A stretch of 64,000 nt of DNA from Arcticimaribacter sp002477625 (GCA_943846665.1 OX044358.1:1-64000); one strand, 5' to 3'. Shown: positions 45,562 through 55,064, numbered from the stretch's first letter. Notes: generated from the sequence alone by a model not told the origin. Numbers and translations: made by a program.

Positions 45562-47241
45562 ATGCAACAAGAAAAGGCATTAGCGATACTTCAGTCTGGA
45601 AAAAACACATTTCTTACCGGTTCTGCTGGAACGGGTAAAACCTTTGTTTTGAACCAATACATTTCGTATTTAAAAGAGCGAAAAATCACAGTTGCTGTAA
45701 CGGCATCTACTGGTATTGCTGCAACGCACATGAATGGGATGACCATTCACTCTTGGTCGGGCATTGGCGTAAAGGAGTTTGTTTCTCAAGCCGATTTAGT
45801 GAATATGCGATCCAAAAAATACCTTAAAACACATCTCGAAAAAGTTACCGTTTTGATTATCGATGAAGTTTCGATGTTGCACTTAAACCAACTCAATGCG
45901 GTAGATGCGGTTTTGCGCTATTTCCAAGACCCTTTACATCCATTTGGAGGGGTGCAAATTGTTCTCTGTGGGGATTTTTTTCAACTCCCACCCATAGGAA
46001 GTCAAGGCGTGACCAGTAAAGAGAAATTTGCATTCATGTCCGAAGCTTGGTCAATGGCGGGTATGTCAGTCTGCTACCTCACCGAGCAATACAGACAAAG
46101 TGATAATGACCTGAATTTAATTTTAAATGAAATAAGGACAGGAAAGATTTCAGAAAAAAGCTACCACAAGCTTCAGGGAGCTACTAAAAACAGTTTGAAG
46201 GCTGCGGAAGAACCTACAAAACTCTATACCCATAACACTGATGTTGACAGGATAAACGCAGAAAAGCTGGCTAAACTACCGGGTGTAACAAAATCGTTTA
46301 AAGCAAAAACATCGGGTAATAAAAAATTAATTGAAACCCTGAAAAAATCAGTTTTGGCAGGAGAAAACCTCGCTTTTAAAATTGGTGCAAAAGTAATGTT
46401 TGTTAAAAATGATAAAGAAAAACGCTATGTAAACGGTTCGTTGGGTACTGTAATCGGGTTTAGTGATGCGGGTGTTCCGTCCGTTAAATTATTGGATGGG
46501 CGAACTGTTTTTGCTGAAAAAGAAGATTGGAGTATTGCAGATGATACCGGGAAAACATTGGCAAATTACAATCAAATACCCCTGCGTTTGGCTTGGGCAA
46601 TTACGGTGCATAAATGCCAGGGAATGACCTTGGATGCAGCTGAAATTGATTTATCCAAAACATTTGAAATGGGCCAAGGTTATGTTGCTCTTTCTCGTTT
46701 AAAAAAACTAGAAAGCCTAAAGCTAAAAGGCTTGAATGAAATGGCTTTACAGGTTGATGGATTGGCACATAAAGCAGACTTGCGTTTTCAAGAGCTTTCT
46801 GAAGACGCTGATAATGCATTTAAATTAGAAGAACTCGAGCTTCTTGCTAAAAAATTTCTCCGAGATAACGGAGGATTAATTGATAAAAAAGAAATTACCA
46901 AAAACAAGAAGAAGCTAAAAGAGAAGGCTCAAGGGAAACAATCGACTTTCGAAGTCACCTTAATGCATTTGAAGCAACAAAAAAGTTTAAAAGAGATTGC
47001 AGAAATCAGAGGCCTAACCTTGGGTACTATTTCTGGGCACTTAATTAAAATCAGAAAAGACCATCCGGAGGAAGACTTAACTTACTACAAGCCCAAAAGT
47101 ACGCTCCTTAAAAAAGTGAAAGTCGTTTACGATAAACAACCCAAAAACGCGCCCATTAGTTTAAATGTGATTTACAGTAAATTAGGCGGTTCTGTTAGCT
47201 ATGACGATATCAAATTAGCCCTCGCATTCATCCAAGATTGA
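45562..47241 (+). CDS. PIF1-like superfamily 1 DNA helicase with C-terminal helix-turn-helix region
   Basis: 559 aa. Walker A TGSAGTGKTF (about 19-28), Walker B LIIDEVSM, motif CGDFFQLPP and the C-terminal helicase motif VHKCQGMTLDAAEID, followed by YVALSRL. The N-terminal two-thirds form an SF1B PIF1/RecD-like core. The last 160 residues are Lys-rich with an HTH-like stretch (KSLKEIAEIRGLTLGTISGHL), like the HTH_40 region of RecQ-associated proteins. Likely a 5'-3' helicase for replication or repair; not a transposon protein. Its stop abuts that of the convergent miaA. Confidence 0.9.
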   Translation: MQQEKALAILQSGKNTFLTGSAGTGKTFVLNQYISYLKERKITVAVTASTGIAATHMNGMTIHSWSGIGVKEFVSQADLVNMRSKKYLKTHLEKVTVLIIDEVSMLHLNQLNAVDAVLRYFQDPLHPFGGVQIVLCGDFFQLPPIGSQGVTSKEKFAFMSEAWSMAGMSVCYLTEQYRQSDNDLNLILNEIRTGKISEKSYHKLQGATKNSLKAAEEPTKLYTHNTDVDRINAEKLAKLPGVTKSFKAKTSGNKKLIETLKKSVLAGENLAFKIGAKVMFVKNDKEKRYVNGSLGTVIGFSDAGVPSVKLLDGRTVFAEKEDWSIADDTGKTLANYNQIPLRLAWAITVHKCQGMTLDAAEIDLSKTFEMGQGYVALSRLKKLESLKLKGLNEMALQVDGLAHKADLRFQELSEDADNAFKLEELELLAKKFLRDNGGLIDKKEITKNKKKLKEKAQGKQSTFEVTLMHLKQQKSLKEIAEIRGLTLGTISGHLIKIRKDHPEEDLTYYKPKSTLLKKVKVVYDKQPKNAPISLNVIYSKLGGSVSYDDIKLALAFIQD

Positions 47242-48138
47242 TTAGTCGAGTCTCTTTAAAACATCCTCCACAGAACACCCACCCGGAATCCATAACGCAT
47301 CTTGATACCGCTTAAACCAAGTCATTTGTCTTTTGGCGTAGCGCCGGGTATTCTTTTTAATTTCTTCTAGGGTCGTTTTTCTGTCCAAAATCGTATCGAA
47401 ATGGGAAAACCATTCTCGGTAACCTACAGTTTGCAGCGCATTGACATCTTTGCTGGGGTAAAGACTTCGTGCTTCTGCTTCAAGACCAGCAGCGACCATC
47501 TGATCGACCCGCAGGTTGATGCGGTCGTATAGGATTGGACGATCCCATTGGATGACGATCTTCTGTGTTTTAAAGAAGGTAGGGGCTTTTTTATTGCCTA
47601 AAAAGCTGGAATAGGGTTGTCCGCTCGATAAGCAGACCTCTAGGGCCCGAATGAGTCGATGGGGGTTGCCCAAATCTACCTTTTGGTGATACACAGGGTC
47701 CACAGTTTTTAAGAGAGCTACCAGAGCCTCTATTCCTTCTTCTTGGAGTTGCTTGTTCAATTGATCACGAAACGCAGGATCAACTTCAGGGAAATCATCT
47801 AAACCCTCAAGTAGTGCATCGGCATAGAGTCCCGAACCACCGACTAAAATAAGGGTGTCTTTGGTTTTAAATAGTGTTTGCAAGCACTCCATTGCTTCCC
47901 GTTGAAAGCTTCCAATACTATAGGGCTCATGAATGCTGCGTTGCTGAATAAAATGATGTGGGGCTGCAGCTAATTCTTTTGGACTCGGCACGGCAGTTCC
48001 GATCGACATTTCTTTATAAAACTGTCGGGAGTCACACGAAATAATCTCAGTATCATAATGCTGTGCTAAGGCAATAGCCAAAGAAGTTTTCCCGCTGGCG
48101 GTTGGACCAGCAATGTAAAGTAAACGTTTAGAATTCAT
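47242..48138 (-). CDS. miaA: tRNA dimethylallyltransferase
   Basis: 298 aa, standard length. It adds dimethylallyl to A37 of tRNAs reading codons that start with U. P-loop GPTASGKTSLA (11-21), DSRQFYKEMSIGTA, and the tRNA-binding R.YAKRQMTWFKR near the C-terminus. The start overlaps the end of the channel gene by 11 bases; it is the last gene of the six-gene operon. Confidence 0.96.
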   Translation of the reverse strand: MNSKRLLYIAGPTASGKTSLAIALAQHYDTEIISCDSRQFYKEMSIGTAVPSPKELAAAPHHFIQQRSIHEPYSIGSFQREAMECLQTLFKTKDTLILVGGSGLYADALLEGLDDFPEVDPAFRDQLNKQLQEEGIEALVALLKTVDPVYHQKVDLGNPHRLIRALEVCLSSGQPYSSFLGNKKAPTFFKTQKIVIQWDRPILYDRINLRVDQMVAAGLEAEARSLYPSKDVNALQTVGYREWFSHFDTILDRKTTLEEIKKNTRRYAKRQMTWFKRYQDALWIPGGCSVEDVLKRLD

Positions 48139-48958
48139 CGTTCAAAGTACTTCCGCATTGATGACAAAATACGGCGCCGTCCTTATGGAGTTCGTTGTTG
48201 CATTGCAAACACGCTTGCGTATTGGTATCAACATCATTGTTTTGTGTGGCCATTTCAGAAGATACAATCCCTGTGGGCACTGCAATGATTCCGTAACCCA
48301 TAATCATGATAAAAGAGGCTAGAAGCTGTCCTAAGGGCGTTTGTGGTGCAATATCTCCGTAGCCTACTGTGGTCATGGTTACGATTGCCCAGTAGATGCT
48401 TCGTGGGATACTCGTAAACCCACTGCTTTCTCCTTCGATCAGGTACATCAGGGTACCAAAAATAATACAGAGTATGAATACAGCAAAAAGGAAGACCGAT
48501 ATTTTCGCTCTGCTGGCATACAAGGCTTTGATTAAGAAATTCGATTCTCCAATGAAGCGGGTAACTTTTAAAATCCGAAATACACGGAGTAAACGCAGAG
48601 CACGAAGGGCTATTAACGATTCGGATCCGACAAAAAAGAGGGATATGTATTTGGGAATAGTCGACAGTAGATCGATGATTCCGTAAAAGCTAAACACATA
48701 ACTTAAAGGTTTTTTAATGGCAATAAGACGGATGATGTATTCAATAGAAAATAATGCTGTGATGACCCATTCCATGATGTTCAGCTCAGCTTGGTAACGA
48801 GTGTGAATTGAAGCAATACTTTCTAGCATAACCAAAACAACACTCAGTAGGATGAGAATTAAAAGAATCAGATCGAAACGTTTCCCAGCTGGAGTGTCTG
48901 CTTCATAAACAATCTCATGAAGGCGGTGTTTCCAATACGGTGTTTTCTTAGATTTCAT
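48128..48958 (-). CDS. Voltage-gated K+ channel-like ion transporter with a zinc-ribbon tail
   Basis: 276 aa. Six transmembrane segments with a voltage-sensor-like S4 (LRALRLLRVFRILKVTR, about 118-134), a pore with the K+ filter TVGYGD (197-202), and S6 to about 232. After a linker, four cysteines (250, 253, 265, 268) in CLQCN...CHQCGS form a likely zinc ribbon in the cytoplasm. Probably a voltage-gated K+ channel of the Kv/KvAP type; the tail is an odd addition. Flanked by the exonuclease-GIY-YIG gene and miaA. Confidence 0.93.
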   Translation of the reverse strand: MKSKKTPYWKHRLHEIVYEADTPAGKRFDLILLILILLSVVLVMLESIASIHTRYQAELNIMEWVITALFSIEYIIRLIAIKKPLSYVFSFYGIIDLLSTIPKYISLFFVGSESLIALRALRLLRVFRILKVTRFIGESNFLIKALYASRAKISVFLFAVFILCIIFGTLMYLIEGESSGFTSIPRSIYWAIVTMTTVGYGDIAPQTPLGQLLASFIMIMGYGIIAVPTGIVSSEMATQNNDVDTNTQACLQCNNELHKDGAVFCHQCGSTLNDEF

Positions 48959-48982
48959 TTCAGTTTGCGAAGTTATGAATTT

Positions 48983-50350
48983 TTATACGGTATCCAGATC
49001 AATGATTTTTTTGTAGCGTTGTTTACGTAGAAAACTTCGAATAACAGCTTGGGTATCTCGATTGTTGTCGATGGGAATTAAACGCTTTTCAATGGCTTCG
49101 ACTGTCTTAATCTGATGATTTAACTTAAAATATCCATACCCTTGAAAAACACAATCTTTGATGTAAATAAAACTTTGCTCTCCCTGAGCTTTCCCTTTAT
49201 CAATAATGAGCATGTTGCTGAGGGGATAGGCCAGTTCGTTTTGGATGTTCTCTAGGCGTTTGTTGTAGGCTTTTGTGGATTCATCCCCAACACAGGCACC
49301 TTTACAAACTTTAATTCCATGACCGAAACAAGCTTTATTCGGATTCCCCAAAGAAGTTTGGCTTTCGCAAAGTTCAAAGGTGTCCATCCAGATTCGGAGC
49401 TTGCGGTTTGCATCTTTTTTATTCTTAAAAACCTCTAGGTATTGCCTTTCATGAATAACCGGCTCGATGAGTAAACGATGATAGGGAGTTGTTTCGTCTA
49501 ACCGAATTCCCATAGCAAAGTGGCGATACTTAAGTGCATGATTCAATACGGGCTGATTACTTTTGATTTCGTGCTGTTCTTTGAGTAGGGCTATGCATTC
49601 GTTTCCACAAAGTTCATAGGATGCTCGAGCAAGTTTTTTTTGAATTTTAACCGCTTTTGCATTGTCTCCAGTCAAATGGTTAAGAACGCGCTTTTTTATG
49701 TTTTTACTCTTGCCAATATAGATGATATTTCCTTCACTATCGTGTATGTAATAAACTCCAATTTCGGAAGGTAACTCTTCAATGATGTTCAGGAATTTTG
49801 GAGATACTTTATTTTTATTCAACTCTTTAACATAGGTGCTGATGATCTCTTTTCCGCTGTCTTTTTCCAGTAATAATTTAAAAAGCTCCAAGGTCGCAAG
49901 TGCATCTCCATGAGCACGGTGCCGATCTGTAATTGGAATTCCAAGGGAGCGTACTAGATTACCGAGTTTATACGACTCTGCATCGGGGAGTAGCTTTTGA
50001 GATAATGCAACAGTACATAGGGATTGACTCTGGAAGGCATAACCCAACCTTCGGAATTCGGTTTGTAGGATGCGGTAATCAAACTCCGCATTATGCGCAA
50101 CAATCACACAGCCTTCAGTGATTTCAACAATGCGTTTGGCGAGTTCAAAAAATTTCGGTGCATTGACCAGCATCTTACTGTTGATGCCTGTTAAGCGCTC
50201 TACAAACGGTTGGATATCCCGCAGTGGGTTCACTAAACTTGACAATTGATCTACAACTTCTTGTCCATTGTATCGATAAACAGCAATTTCGGTAATTCCT
50301 TCTTCGTTAAATTTGCCACCTGTGGTTTCTATATCAAGGATTGCATACAT
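48983..50350 (-). CDS. DEDDh exonuclease fused to a GIY-YIG nuclease domain
   Basis: 455 aa. N-terminal DnaQ-like exonuclease: LDIETTG (Asp6, Glu8), HNAEFDYRIL (Asp91), and HRAHGDALAT (about 144-153). Then a GIY-YIG domain (GVYYIHDSEGNIIYIGKSKN, about 198-217) as in UvrC/Cho, and a Cys-containing C-terminal region. Fusions of this kind (DNA polymerase III epsilon-like with Cho) occur in several phyla. Likely a repair nuclease. Three bases after yggS in the operon. Confidence 0.93.
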   Translation of the reverse strand: MYAILDIETTGGKFNEEGITEIAVYRYNGQEVVDQLSSLVNPLRDIQPFVERLTGINSKMLVNAPKFFELAKRIVEITEGCVIVAHNAEFDYRILQTEFRRLGYAFQSQSLCTVALSQKLLPDAESYKLGNLVRSLGIPITDRHRAHGDALATLELFKLLLEKDSGKEIISTYVKELNKNKVSPKFLNIIEELPSEIGVYYIHDSEGNIIYIGKSKNIKKRVLNHLTGDNAKAVKIQKKLARASYELCGNECIALLKEQHEIKSNQPVLNHALKYRHFAMGIRLDETTPYHRLLIEPVIHERQYLEVFKNKKDANRKLRIWMDTFELCESQTSLGNPNKACFGHGIKVCKGACVGDESTKAYNKRLENIQNELAYPLSNMLIIDKGKAQGEQSFIYIKDCVFQGYGYFKLNHQIKTVEAIEKRLIPIDNNRDTQAVIRSFLRKQRYKKIIDLDTV

Positions 50351-50353
50351 CGG

Positions 50354-51010
50354 CTAATAATTTCTTGATCCAAAAATTTTACTACCAACACGAATCATGG
50401 TACTGCCTTCTTCAATGGCCAAGGCATAATCTCCACTCATTCCCATGGATAGCTCGTTTGCTTCTGGATGCTGCGTTTGTAGCCAGTCAAATTGTTTTTT
50501 TAGCGTTTTAAATTCAGAGCGAATTTGATCTTGGTTATCGGTAAAAGTAGCCATTCCCATCAATCCTTTGATTCGGATGTGGGGGAGTGGGTTTGTTTTT
50601 AAGTCGATTACTACGGCTTCAAGTTCTTCTTTGTTAAAACCAAACTTGCTGTCTTCTTGAGCAATATGCATTTGCAGTAAACAATCGATAACCCGATCGC
50701 TTTTCGCTGCTTGTTTGTTGATTTCTTTTAACAGTTTGTAGCGGTCTACTCCGTGAATCAAAGAGACATAGGGCGCCATATACTTCACCTTATTGGTTTG
50801 CACGTTTCCAATCATATGCCATTGGATGTCCTTGGGAAGGGTTTCCCATTTTTGGGTCATTTCTTGGATTTTATTCTCCCCAAAAATCCGTTGCCCAGCG
50901 GCATAGGCTTCTTCAATGTCGGCATTGGGTTTTGTTTTTGAAACGGCAACCAAATGAACCTGTTTTGGAAGGCCTTCAAGAATAGAAAGGAGTTGCTTTT
51001 GAATACTCAT
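50354..51010 (-). CDS. yggS: YggS family PLP homeostasis protein
   Basis: 218 aa. A single alanine-racemase-like barrel binding PLP through Lys in VHLVAVSKTKP (about 24). The phosphate site is near GMSGDYALAIEEGSTMIRVG at the C-terminus. It acts in PLP and amino-acid balance rather than as an enzyme. Its ATG shares a base with the stop of the upstream dehydrogenase (TAATG). Confidence 0.94.
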   Translation of the reverse strand: MSIQKQLLSILEGLPKQVHLVAVSKTKPNADIEEAYAAGQRIFGENKIQEMTQKWETLPKDIQWHMIGNVQTNKVKYMAPYVSLIHGVDRYKLLKEINKQAAKSDRVIDCLLQMHIAQEDSKFGFNKEELEAVVIDLKTNPLPHIRIKGLMGMATFTDNQDQIRSEFKTLKKQFDWLQTQHPEANELSMGMSGDYALAIEEGSTMIRVGSKIFGSRNY

Positions 51011-51897
51011 TATAGAAATTGAGTCGCTATGGTTGGGTTTCTGCGATCGGTACGGTAATCATAAAAACCTATTCCTGATTTAACCCCTAGATTTCCAGCC
51101 TGAACCATGTTGACTAGGAGGGGAGCTGGTGCGTATTTGGCAGTTCCAAAGCCCTCGTGTAGGACTTCGAGAACCGAAAGGCAAACATCCAGTCCAATAA
51201 AATCGGCTAATTGTAAAGGACCCATGGGATGGCCCATACCCAACTTCATCATATGGTCTATTTCATATACGCCGCCAATACCTTGAAAAAGAGTTTCAAT
51301 GGCTTCATTGATCATTGGCAATAAGATGCGGTTGGCTACAAAGCCTGGATAATCCTGAGCCAGCAAAGGGATTTTATCCAACTGTTTGGATAGGTCTAAA
51401 ATTTGATTGAGTGTTTGCTCTTCCGTTTTAAAACCTTGTATCACTTCAATCAGGCGCATCACCGGTACGGGATTCATAAAGTGCATACCGATTACTTTTT
51501 CGGGTCTATTGGTGAAGGAGGCAAGCTTTGTGATGGAAATTGAGGAAGTGTTTGTCGCTAAAATGCAATCTTTCGGTGCAACAGCATCCATCTGACGAAA
51601 AAGTTTTTCTTTTACCCCTATGTTTTCTGATGCAGCTTCGATAACCAAGTCTGCATTTGCGAGGGCTTTATCTAAATCTGTTGAGGTTTGAATGCGATTG
51701 ATGCTTGCCTCTTTTTCAGCTTCTGTCAAGATTGCTTTGGTAACCTGACGGTCTAGGTTTTTTTGAATTACTGCTAAAGCGCGTTGCAATTGGTCTTCGG
51801 AAAGATCAACCAACTGAACATTAAATTTGTTTTGAGCAAAGCAATGGGCAATTCCATTGCCCATAGTACCACTTCCAATGACGGTTATGTTTTTCAT
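51010..51897 (-). CDS. 3-hydroxyacyl-CoA dehydrogenase (Hbd type)
   Basis: 295 aa. N-terminal NAD motif GSGTMGNGIAHCF, catalytic His in GMHFMNPVPVMRLIEVI, and a C-terminal dimer domain with GLGVKSGIGFYDY-like tail (NLGVKSGIGFYDY). It oxidises 3-hydroxybutyryl-CoA and short relatives. In the operon after the Gfo/Idh/MocA gene, eight bases apart. Confidence 0.93.
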   Translation of the reverse strand: MKNITVIGSGTMGNGIAHCFAQNKFNVQLVDLSEDQLQRALAVIQKNLDRQVTKAILTEAEKEASINRIQTSTDLDKALANADLVIEAASENIGVKEKLFRQMDAVAPKDCILATNTSSISITKLASFTNRPEKVIGMHFMNPVPVMRLIEVIQGFKTEEQTLNQILDLSKQLDKIPLLAQDYPGFVANRILLPMINEAIETLFQGIGGVYEIDHMMKLGMGHPMGPLQLADFIGLDVCLSVLEVLHEGFGTAKYAPAPLLVNMVQAGNLGVKSGIGFYDYRTDRRNPTIATQFL

Positions 51898-51904
51898 TGT
51901 ATTC

Positions 51905-52873
51905 TTATTTAAAACAAGCTATTATTTGATGTGCAACGCGCAATGCCTCTGTGGCGTGGCTTAGGGTTACAATCGGATCTGTATCGTTTTGAATCGCAGC
52001 GGCAAAGGTATTGAGTTCTTCTAAAATAGCATTCGATTCTTCTATGGTTGGGGGTTCAAAATAGATTTGCTTTTTTACGCCCTCAGCATTTTGGAGGATC
52101 ATATCGTATTCTCCTGGCTGCTCGGGAGCATCTTTCATTTTGACAACTTCTACCTGCTTGGCTAAAAAATCAACTGCGATGTAGGCTTCTTTTTGAAAAA
52201 AACGGGTTTTACGCATACTCTTAAGTGAAATTCTACTGGCTGTTAAATTGGCAACACATCCGTTTTCGAATTCGATACGAGCATTAGCAATGTCTGGAGT
52301 TTCACTGATTACAGCAACTCCTGAACCACTAACATGGGTAACTTTAGAGTTGACAACACTGAGGATGACGTCGATGTCGTGAATCATCAAATCTAGGATA
52401 ACGGGAACATCGGTACCTCGTGGATTGAATTCAGCCAAGCGATGTGCTTCGATAAACATCGGCTTTTCTATATGTTCTTTGATCACTTTAAAGGCTGGAT
52501 TAAAACGCTCTACATGCCCAACCTGGCCCTTGAGGTTCTTTTGGTTGGCTAAAGAAACAATTTCTTCGGCTTGTGCGACTGTTTGGGTAATTGGTTTTTC
52601 AATAAAAACATGCTTCCCTGCATTCAAACATTGGATTGCCATTTGATGATGAACCATGGTTGGCGTTACGATGTCAACCACATCGACTTCAGCGAGAAGG
52701 GCTTCGATTGAATCAAAGGCAGTATACCCTTCTTTTTCAGCTAAGGCTTTGGCGGCAGTGGTATCGGGATCATAAAAACCCATTAATTCATAAGAATCCG
52801 ATTCCTGAAGTAACCGTAAATGAATTTTACCTAAATGCCCAGCACCCAAAACTCCTGCTCTCAACTTTTTCAT
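51905..52873 (-). CDS. Gfo/Idh/MocA family oxidoreductase
   Basis: 322 aa. N-terminal Rossmann GVLGAGHLGKIHLRLL and the EKPITQTVAQAE motif after HVFIEKP; C-terminal catalytic domain with LDLMIHDIDVILSV. NAD(P)-dependent sugar or related dehydrogenase; substrate unknown. First gene of a six-gene minus-strand operon, divergent from pcm. Confidence 0.9.
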   Translation of the reverse strand: MKKLRAGVLGAGHLGKIHLRLLQESDSYELMGFYDPDTTAAKALAEKEGYTAFDSIEALLAEVDVVDIVTPTMVHHQMAIQCLNAGKHVFIEKPITQTVAQAEEIVSLANQKNLKGQVGHVERFNPAFKVIKEHIEKPMFIEAHRLAEFNPRGTDVPVILDLMIHDIDVILSVVNSKVTHVSGSGVAVISETPDIANARIEFENGCVANLTASRISLKSMRKTRFFQKEAYIAVDFLAKQVEVVKMKDAPEQPGEYDMILQNAEGVKKQIYFEPPTIEESNAILEELNTFAAAIQNDTDPIVTLSHATEALRVAHQIIACFK

Positions 52874-52974
52874 TTTTTGTATCCCTGTTTTATGCTTTTC
52901 AAAGGTACATTTTTAGACTTAATTTCCCTTTAAAGTTCCTAATAAAAGCCAATTTATTGTTTATTTTTGGAGTC

Positions 52975-53625
52975 ATGAATAAACCTATTGACGCAGCCAA
53001 ACACCAAGGACAACGCAAACTTCTTATTGACCGACTTGCCTCTATGGGAATTTCAGATCGCCTGGTTTTAGATGCCATGCTTCAGGTACCCCGACATTGG
53101 TTTATGGATGTGGGTCTGGAATCGCATGCCTACGACAATAAAGCCTTTCCTATTGCTGCGGATCAAACAATTTCTCACCCCTATACCGTTGCTTTTCAGT
53201 CCCAGCTCCTAGAAGCAAAGGCAGGTGATCAAGTTTTAGAAATCGGAACAGGCTCGGGCTATCAAACTGCAGTTTTACTTGCTTTGGGTATAAAAACCTT
53301 TACCGTAGAACGGCAGCAAGAGCTTTTTAAAAAAACTAAACGTTTGTTTTCTAAGTTGAATTTATACCCCAAAAAAGTTGTTTTTGGCGATGGCTATTTG
53401 GGTATGCCCGAAGATGCTCCTTTTCAAGGAATCGTTGTAACAGCAGGGGCGCCTGATGTCCCCAAGCCCTTGCTTAAGCAACTGGCAGTGGGGGGGCGTT
53501 TGGTAATTCCTATTGGAACCGATGAGCAAATCATGACTCGATATACGCGTACCTCTGAAAAAGAATTTGACAAAGAAACCTTCGGTGCTTTCCGCTTTGT
53601 TCCTATGCTAAAAGATAAAAATTGA
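52975..53625 (+). CDS. pcm: Protein-L-isoaspartate O-methyltransferase
   Basis: 216 aa from ATG 52975 (MNKPIDAAKHQGQRKLL). It repairs isoaspartyl residues using SAM. Family motifs VLEIGTGSGYQTAVL, QTISHPYTVAFQSQLL and VTAGAPDVPKPLLKQL. The longer frame to 52636 is antisense to the neighbour and rejected. It converges with the dienelactone hydrolase pseudogene two bases away. Confidence 0.95.
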   Translation: MNKPIDAAKHQGQRKLLIDRLASMGISDRLVLDAMLQVPRHWFMDVGLESHAYDNKAFPIAADQTISHPYTVAFQSQLLEAKAGDQVLEIGTGSGYQTAVLLALGIKTFTVERQQELFKKTKRLFSKLNLYPKKVVFGDGYLGMPEDAPFQGIVVTAGAPDVPKPLLKQLAVGGRLVIPIGTDEQIMTRYTRTSEKEFDKETFGAFRFVPMLKDKN

Positions 53626-53627
53626 GT

Positions 53628-54416
53628 TTAGAGTGTTGAAAGCAATTTTTCTAGGCGTTCCAAACCCTCTTTTCTCGCTTTTTTGTTCGCTTCTGAAGCA
53701 TCATCAGCTTCTCCCGCTCTAAAAAATTCGTGACCAGCCCCTTCATAAATTACAGGAATATAAACCTTGTTGAGCCCTTCCATGGCTTTTTGACTCTTTT
53801 CTATGGTTGCATTTACTCGGTTGTCGTTTCCTCCATAAAACCCATATACAGGTGTTTTGATGGTCTTGTAAGCTTCCTCATTTTTTGGGCCAGTTCCATA
53901 ACAGACAAAAGCTGCGGCTAATTGATCTTCGTTCGATACGAATCGAAAGGTTTGACTTCCGCCCCAACAAAAGCCTATAACCGCAACTTTAGCGTTTGCC
54001 GCATCAATTTGTTTTCCATAGGCCATGGTAGCTTGCAGGCCCTTTGTGATCTGATCTGGATCCAGGGCATAGAGTGCGGTTCGTGCGGCATCTGAATTTT
54101 TAAATGCTGAGGTTCCTCCACCATCGGGAGCTTTACCAGAGAGTAGGTCGGGAGCAAGAACGATATACCCCATTGCGGCAATTTGATCGGCCATAGAGCG
54201 TGGTCAATCGTTGAGCCCTCTGTTTTCATGAATTAAGATTACAACGGGAACTTTATCCGAAACTTCGGGGTAAACCAAAAAGCTTTGTAGCTCTTGTTCT
54301 CCAACAGGAATATTTACCCACTCCTGATGTCTAGGAGATTCTTCTAATTGCTTTAAGGGGTTTTGAGCAACGAGTGCGAAGGAGATTAGGAAGAATAAAA
54401 ACATTGAATAGCGCAT
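53628..54416 (-). pseudogene. Dienelactone hydrolase family protein with an in-frame TGA
   Basis: A single 789-base frame encodes a signal peptide (ends SFALVAQ), HENRGLND, then TGA at 54204-54206, then PRSMADQIAAMGYIVLAPDLLSG and the rest. Homologues have Trp at the stop position (NDW), so one G-to-A change explains it. The Cys-Asp-His triad is intact downstream: GFCWGGSQ, FYGGNDNRV and GAGHEFFR. No other damage, so the lesion is recent, a sequencing error, or read through. The downstream part alone lacks the first strands of the fold. Confidence 0.9.
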
Positions 54417-54468
54417 GATAATGTATTTTGATACTACTAATGTAAAAGATAAAGAATTTAATTGTATA

Positions 54469-54933
54469 CTACTTCCGGAATTCTTTTTTTACTCGATCGA
54501 GATTACGCTTGTTGTCTCGATCTTTGAGGGTATCGCGTTTATCGTGAATTTTTTTTCCACGAGCCAAGGCTATAACCATCTTGGCAATGCCCTTGTCCGT
54601 AAGAAATAACCTCAGAGGAACAATGGTTAAGCCTACGTTTTTAATCTCTTTATTGAGTTTACGCAACTCTCTTTTATTGAGTAATAATTTCCTTGTAGAG
54701 CGCGGTTTGTGGTTGTAATGAGTACCGTATAAATACTCTTCGATGTACATGTTTACTGCGAACAGTTCTCCACGTTCATTGAATTCACAAAAGCTTTCAG
54801 TAATGGAGGCTTTACTTTCACGAATGGACTTTATTTCTGTCCCCGTCAACACCATTCCAGCAGTATATTGATCGATTAGCTCGAACTCAAAGCGTGCTTT
54901 TTTATTTTGTATGTTGATCTTCTTTTGCGTCAT
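54469..54933 (-). CDS. smpB: SsrA-binding protein
   Basis: 154 aa. It binds tmRNA and brings it to stalled ribosomes. Conserved KARFEFELIDQYTAGMVLTGTEIKSIR (read in parts), NHKPRSTRKLLLNK and a basic C-terminal tail KRDTLKDRDNKRNLDRV. The ATG at 54933 is preferred over 54942, because an exact -7 box TATCTTTG (54940-54947, minus) lies six bases upstream, which would overlap the longer start. Confidence 0.96.
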   Translation of the reverse strand: MTQKKINIQNKKARFEFELIDQYTAGMVLTGTEIKSIRESKASITESFCEFNERGELFAVNMYIEEYLYGTHYNHKPRSTRKLLLNKRELRKLNKEIKNVGLTIVPLRLFLTDKGIAKMVIALARGKKIHDKRDTLKDRDNKRNLDRVKKEFRK

Positions 54934-54939
54934 GGGGCA

Positions 54940-54947
54940 CAAAGATA
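54940..54947 (-). promoter_or_regulatory. -7 promoter box of smpB, near-leaderless
   Basis: TATCTTTG on the minus strand matches TAnnTTTG exactly, only six bases before the ATG. No clear -33 TTG was found upstream. Confidence 0.5.
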
Positions 54948-55064
54948 AGTTTATTCTTTTAGTTTTTGCTTTGCTCGTTTTGGTTTTGTTAGTTTCAGTT
55001 GAGCGCAGTTTTGAAAATAAAAAGGCTACCTTAGTGCGTGAAATAAATAGACTGATTTTTGACT

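Noticed and set aside
52636..52974. Upstream extension of pcm
   Set aside because: It is antisense to the Gfo/Idh/MocA gene and crosses its promoter; the family begins at 52975.
54204..54206. TGA as selenocysteine codon
   Set aside because: Homologues carry Trp, not Cys, there, and no SECIS-like hairpin or sel genes are visible.
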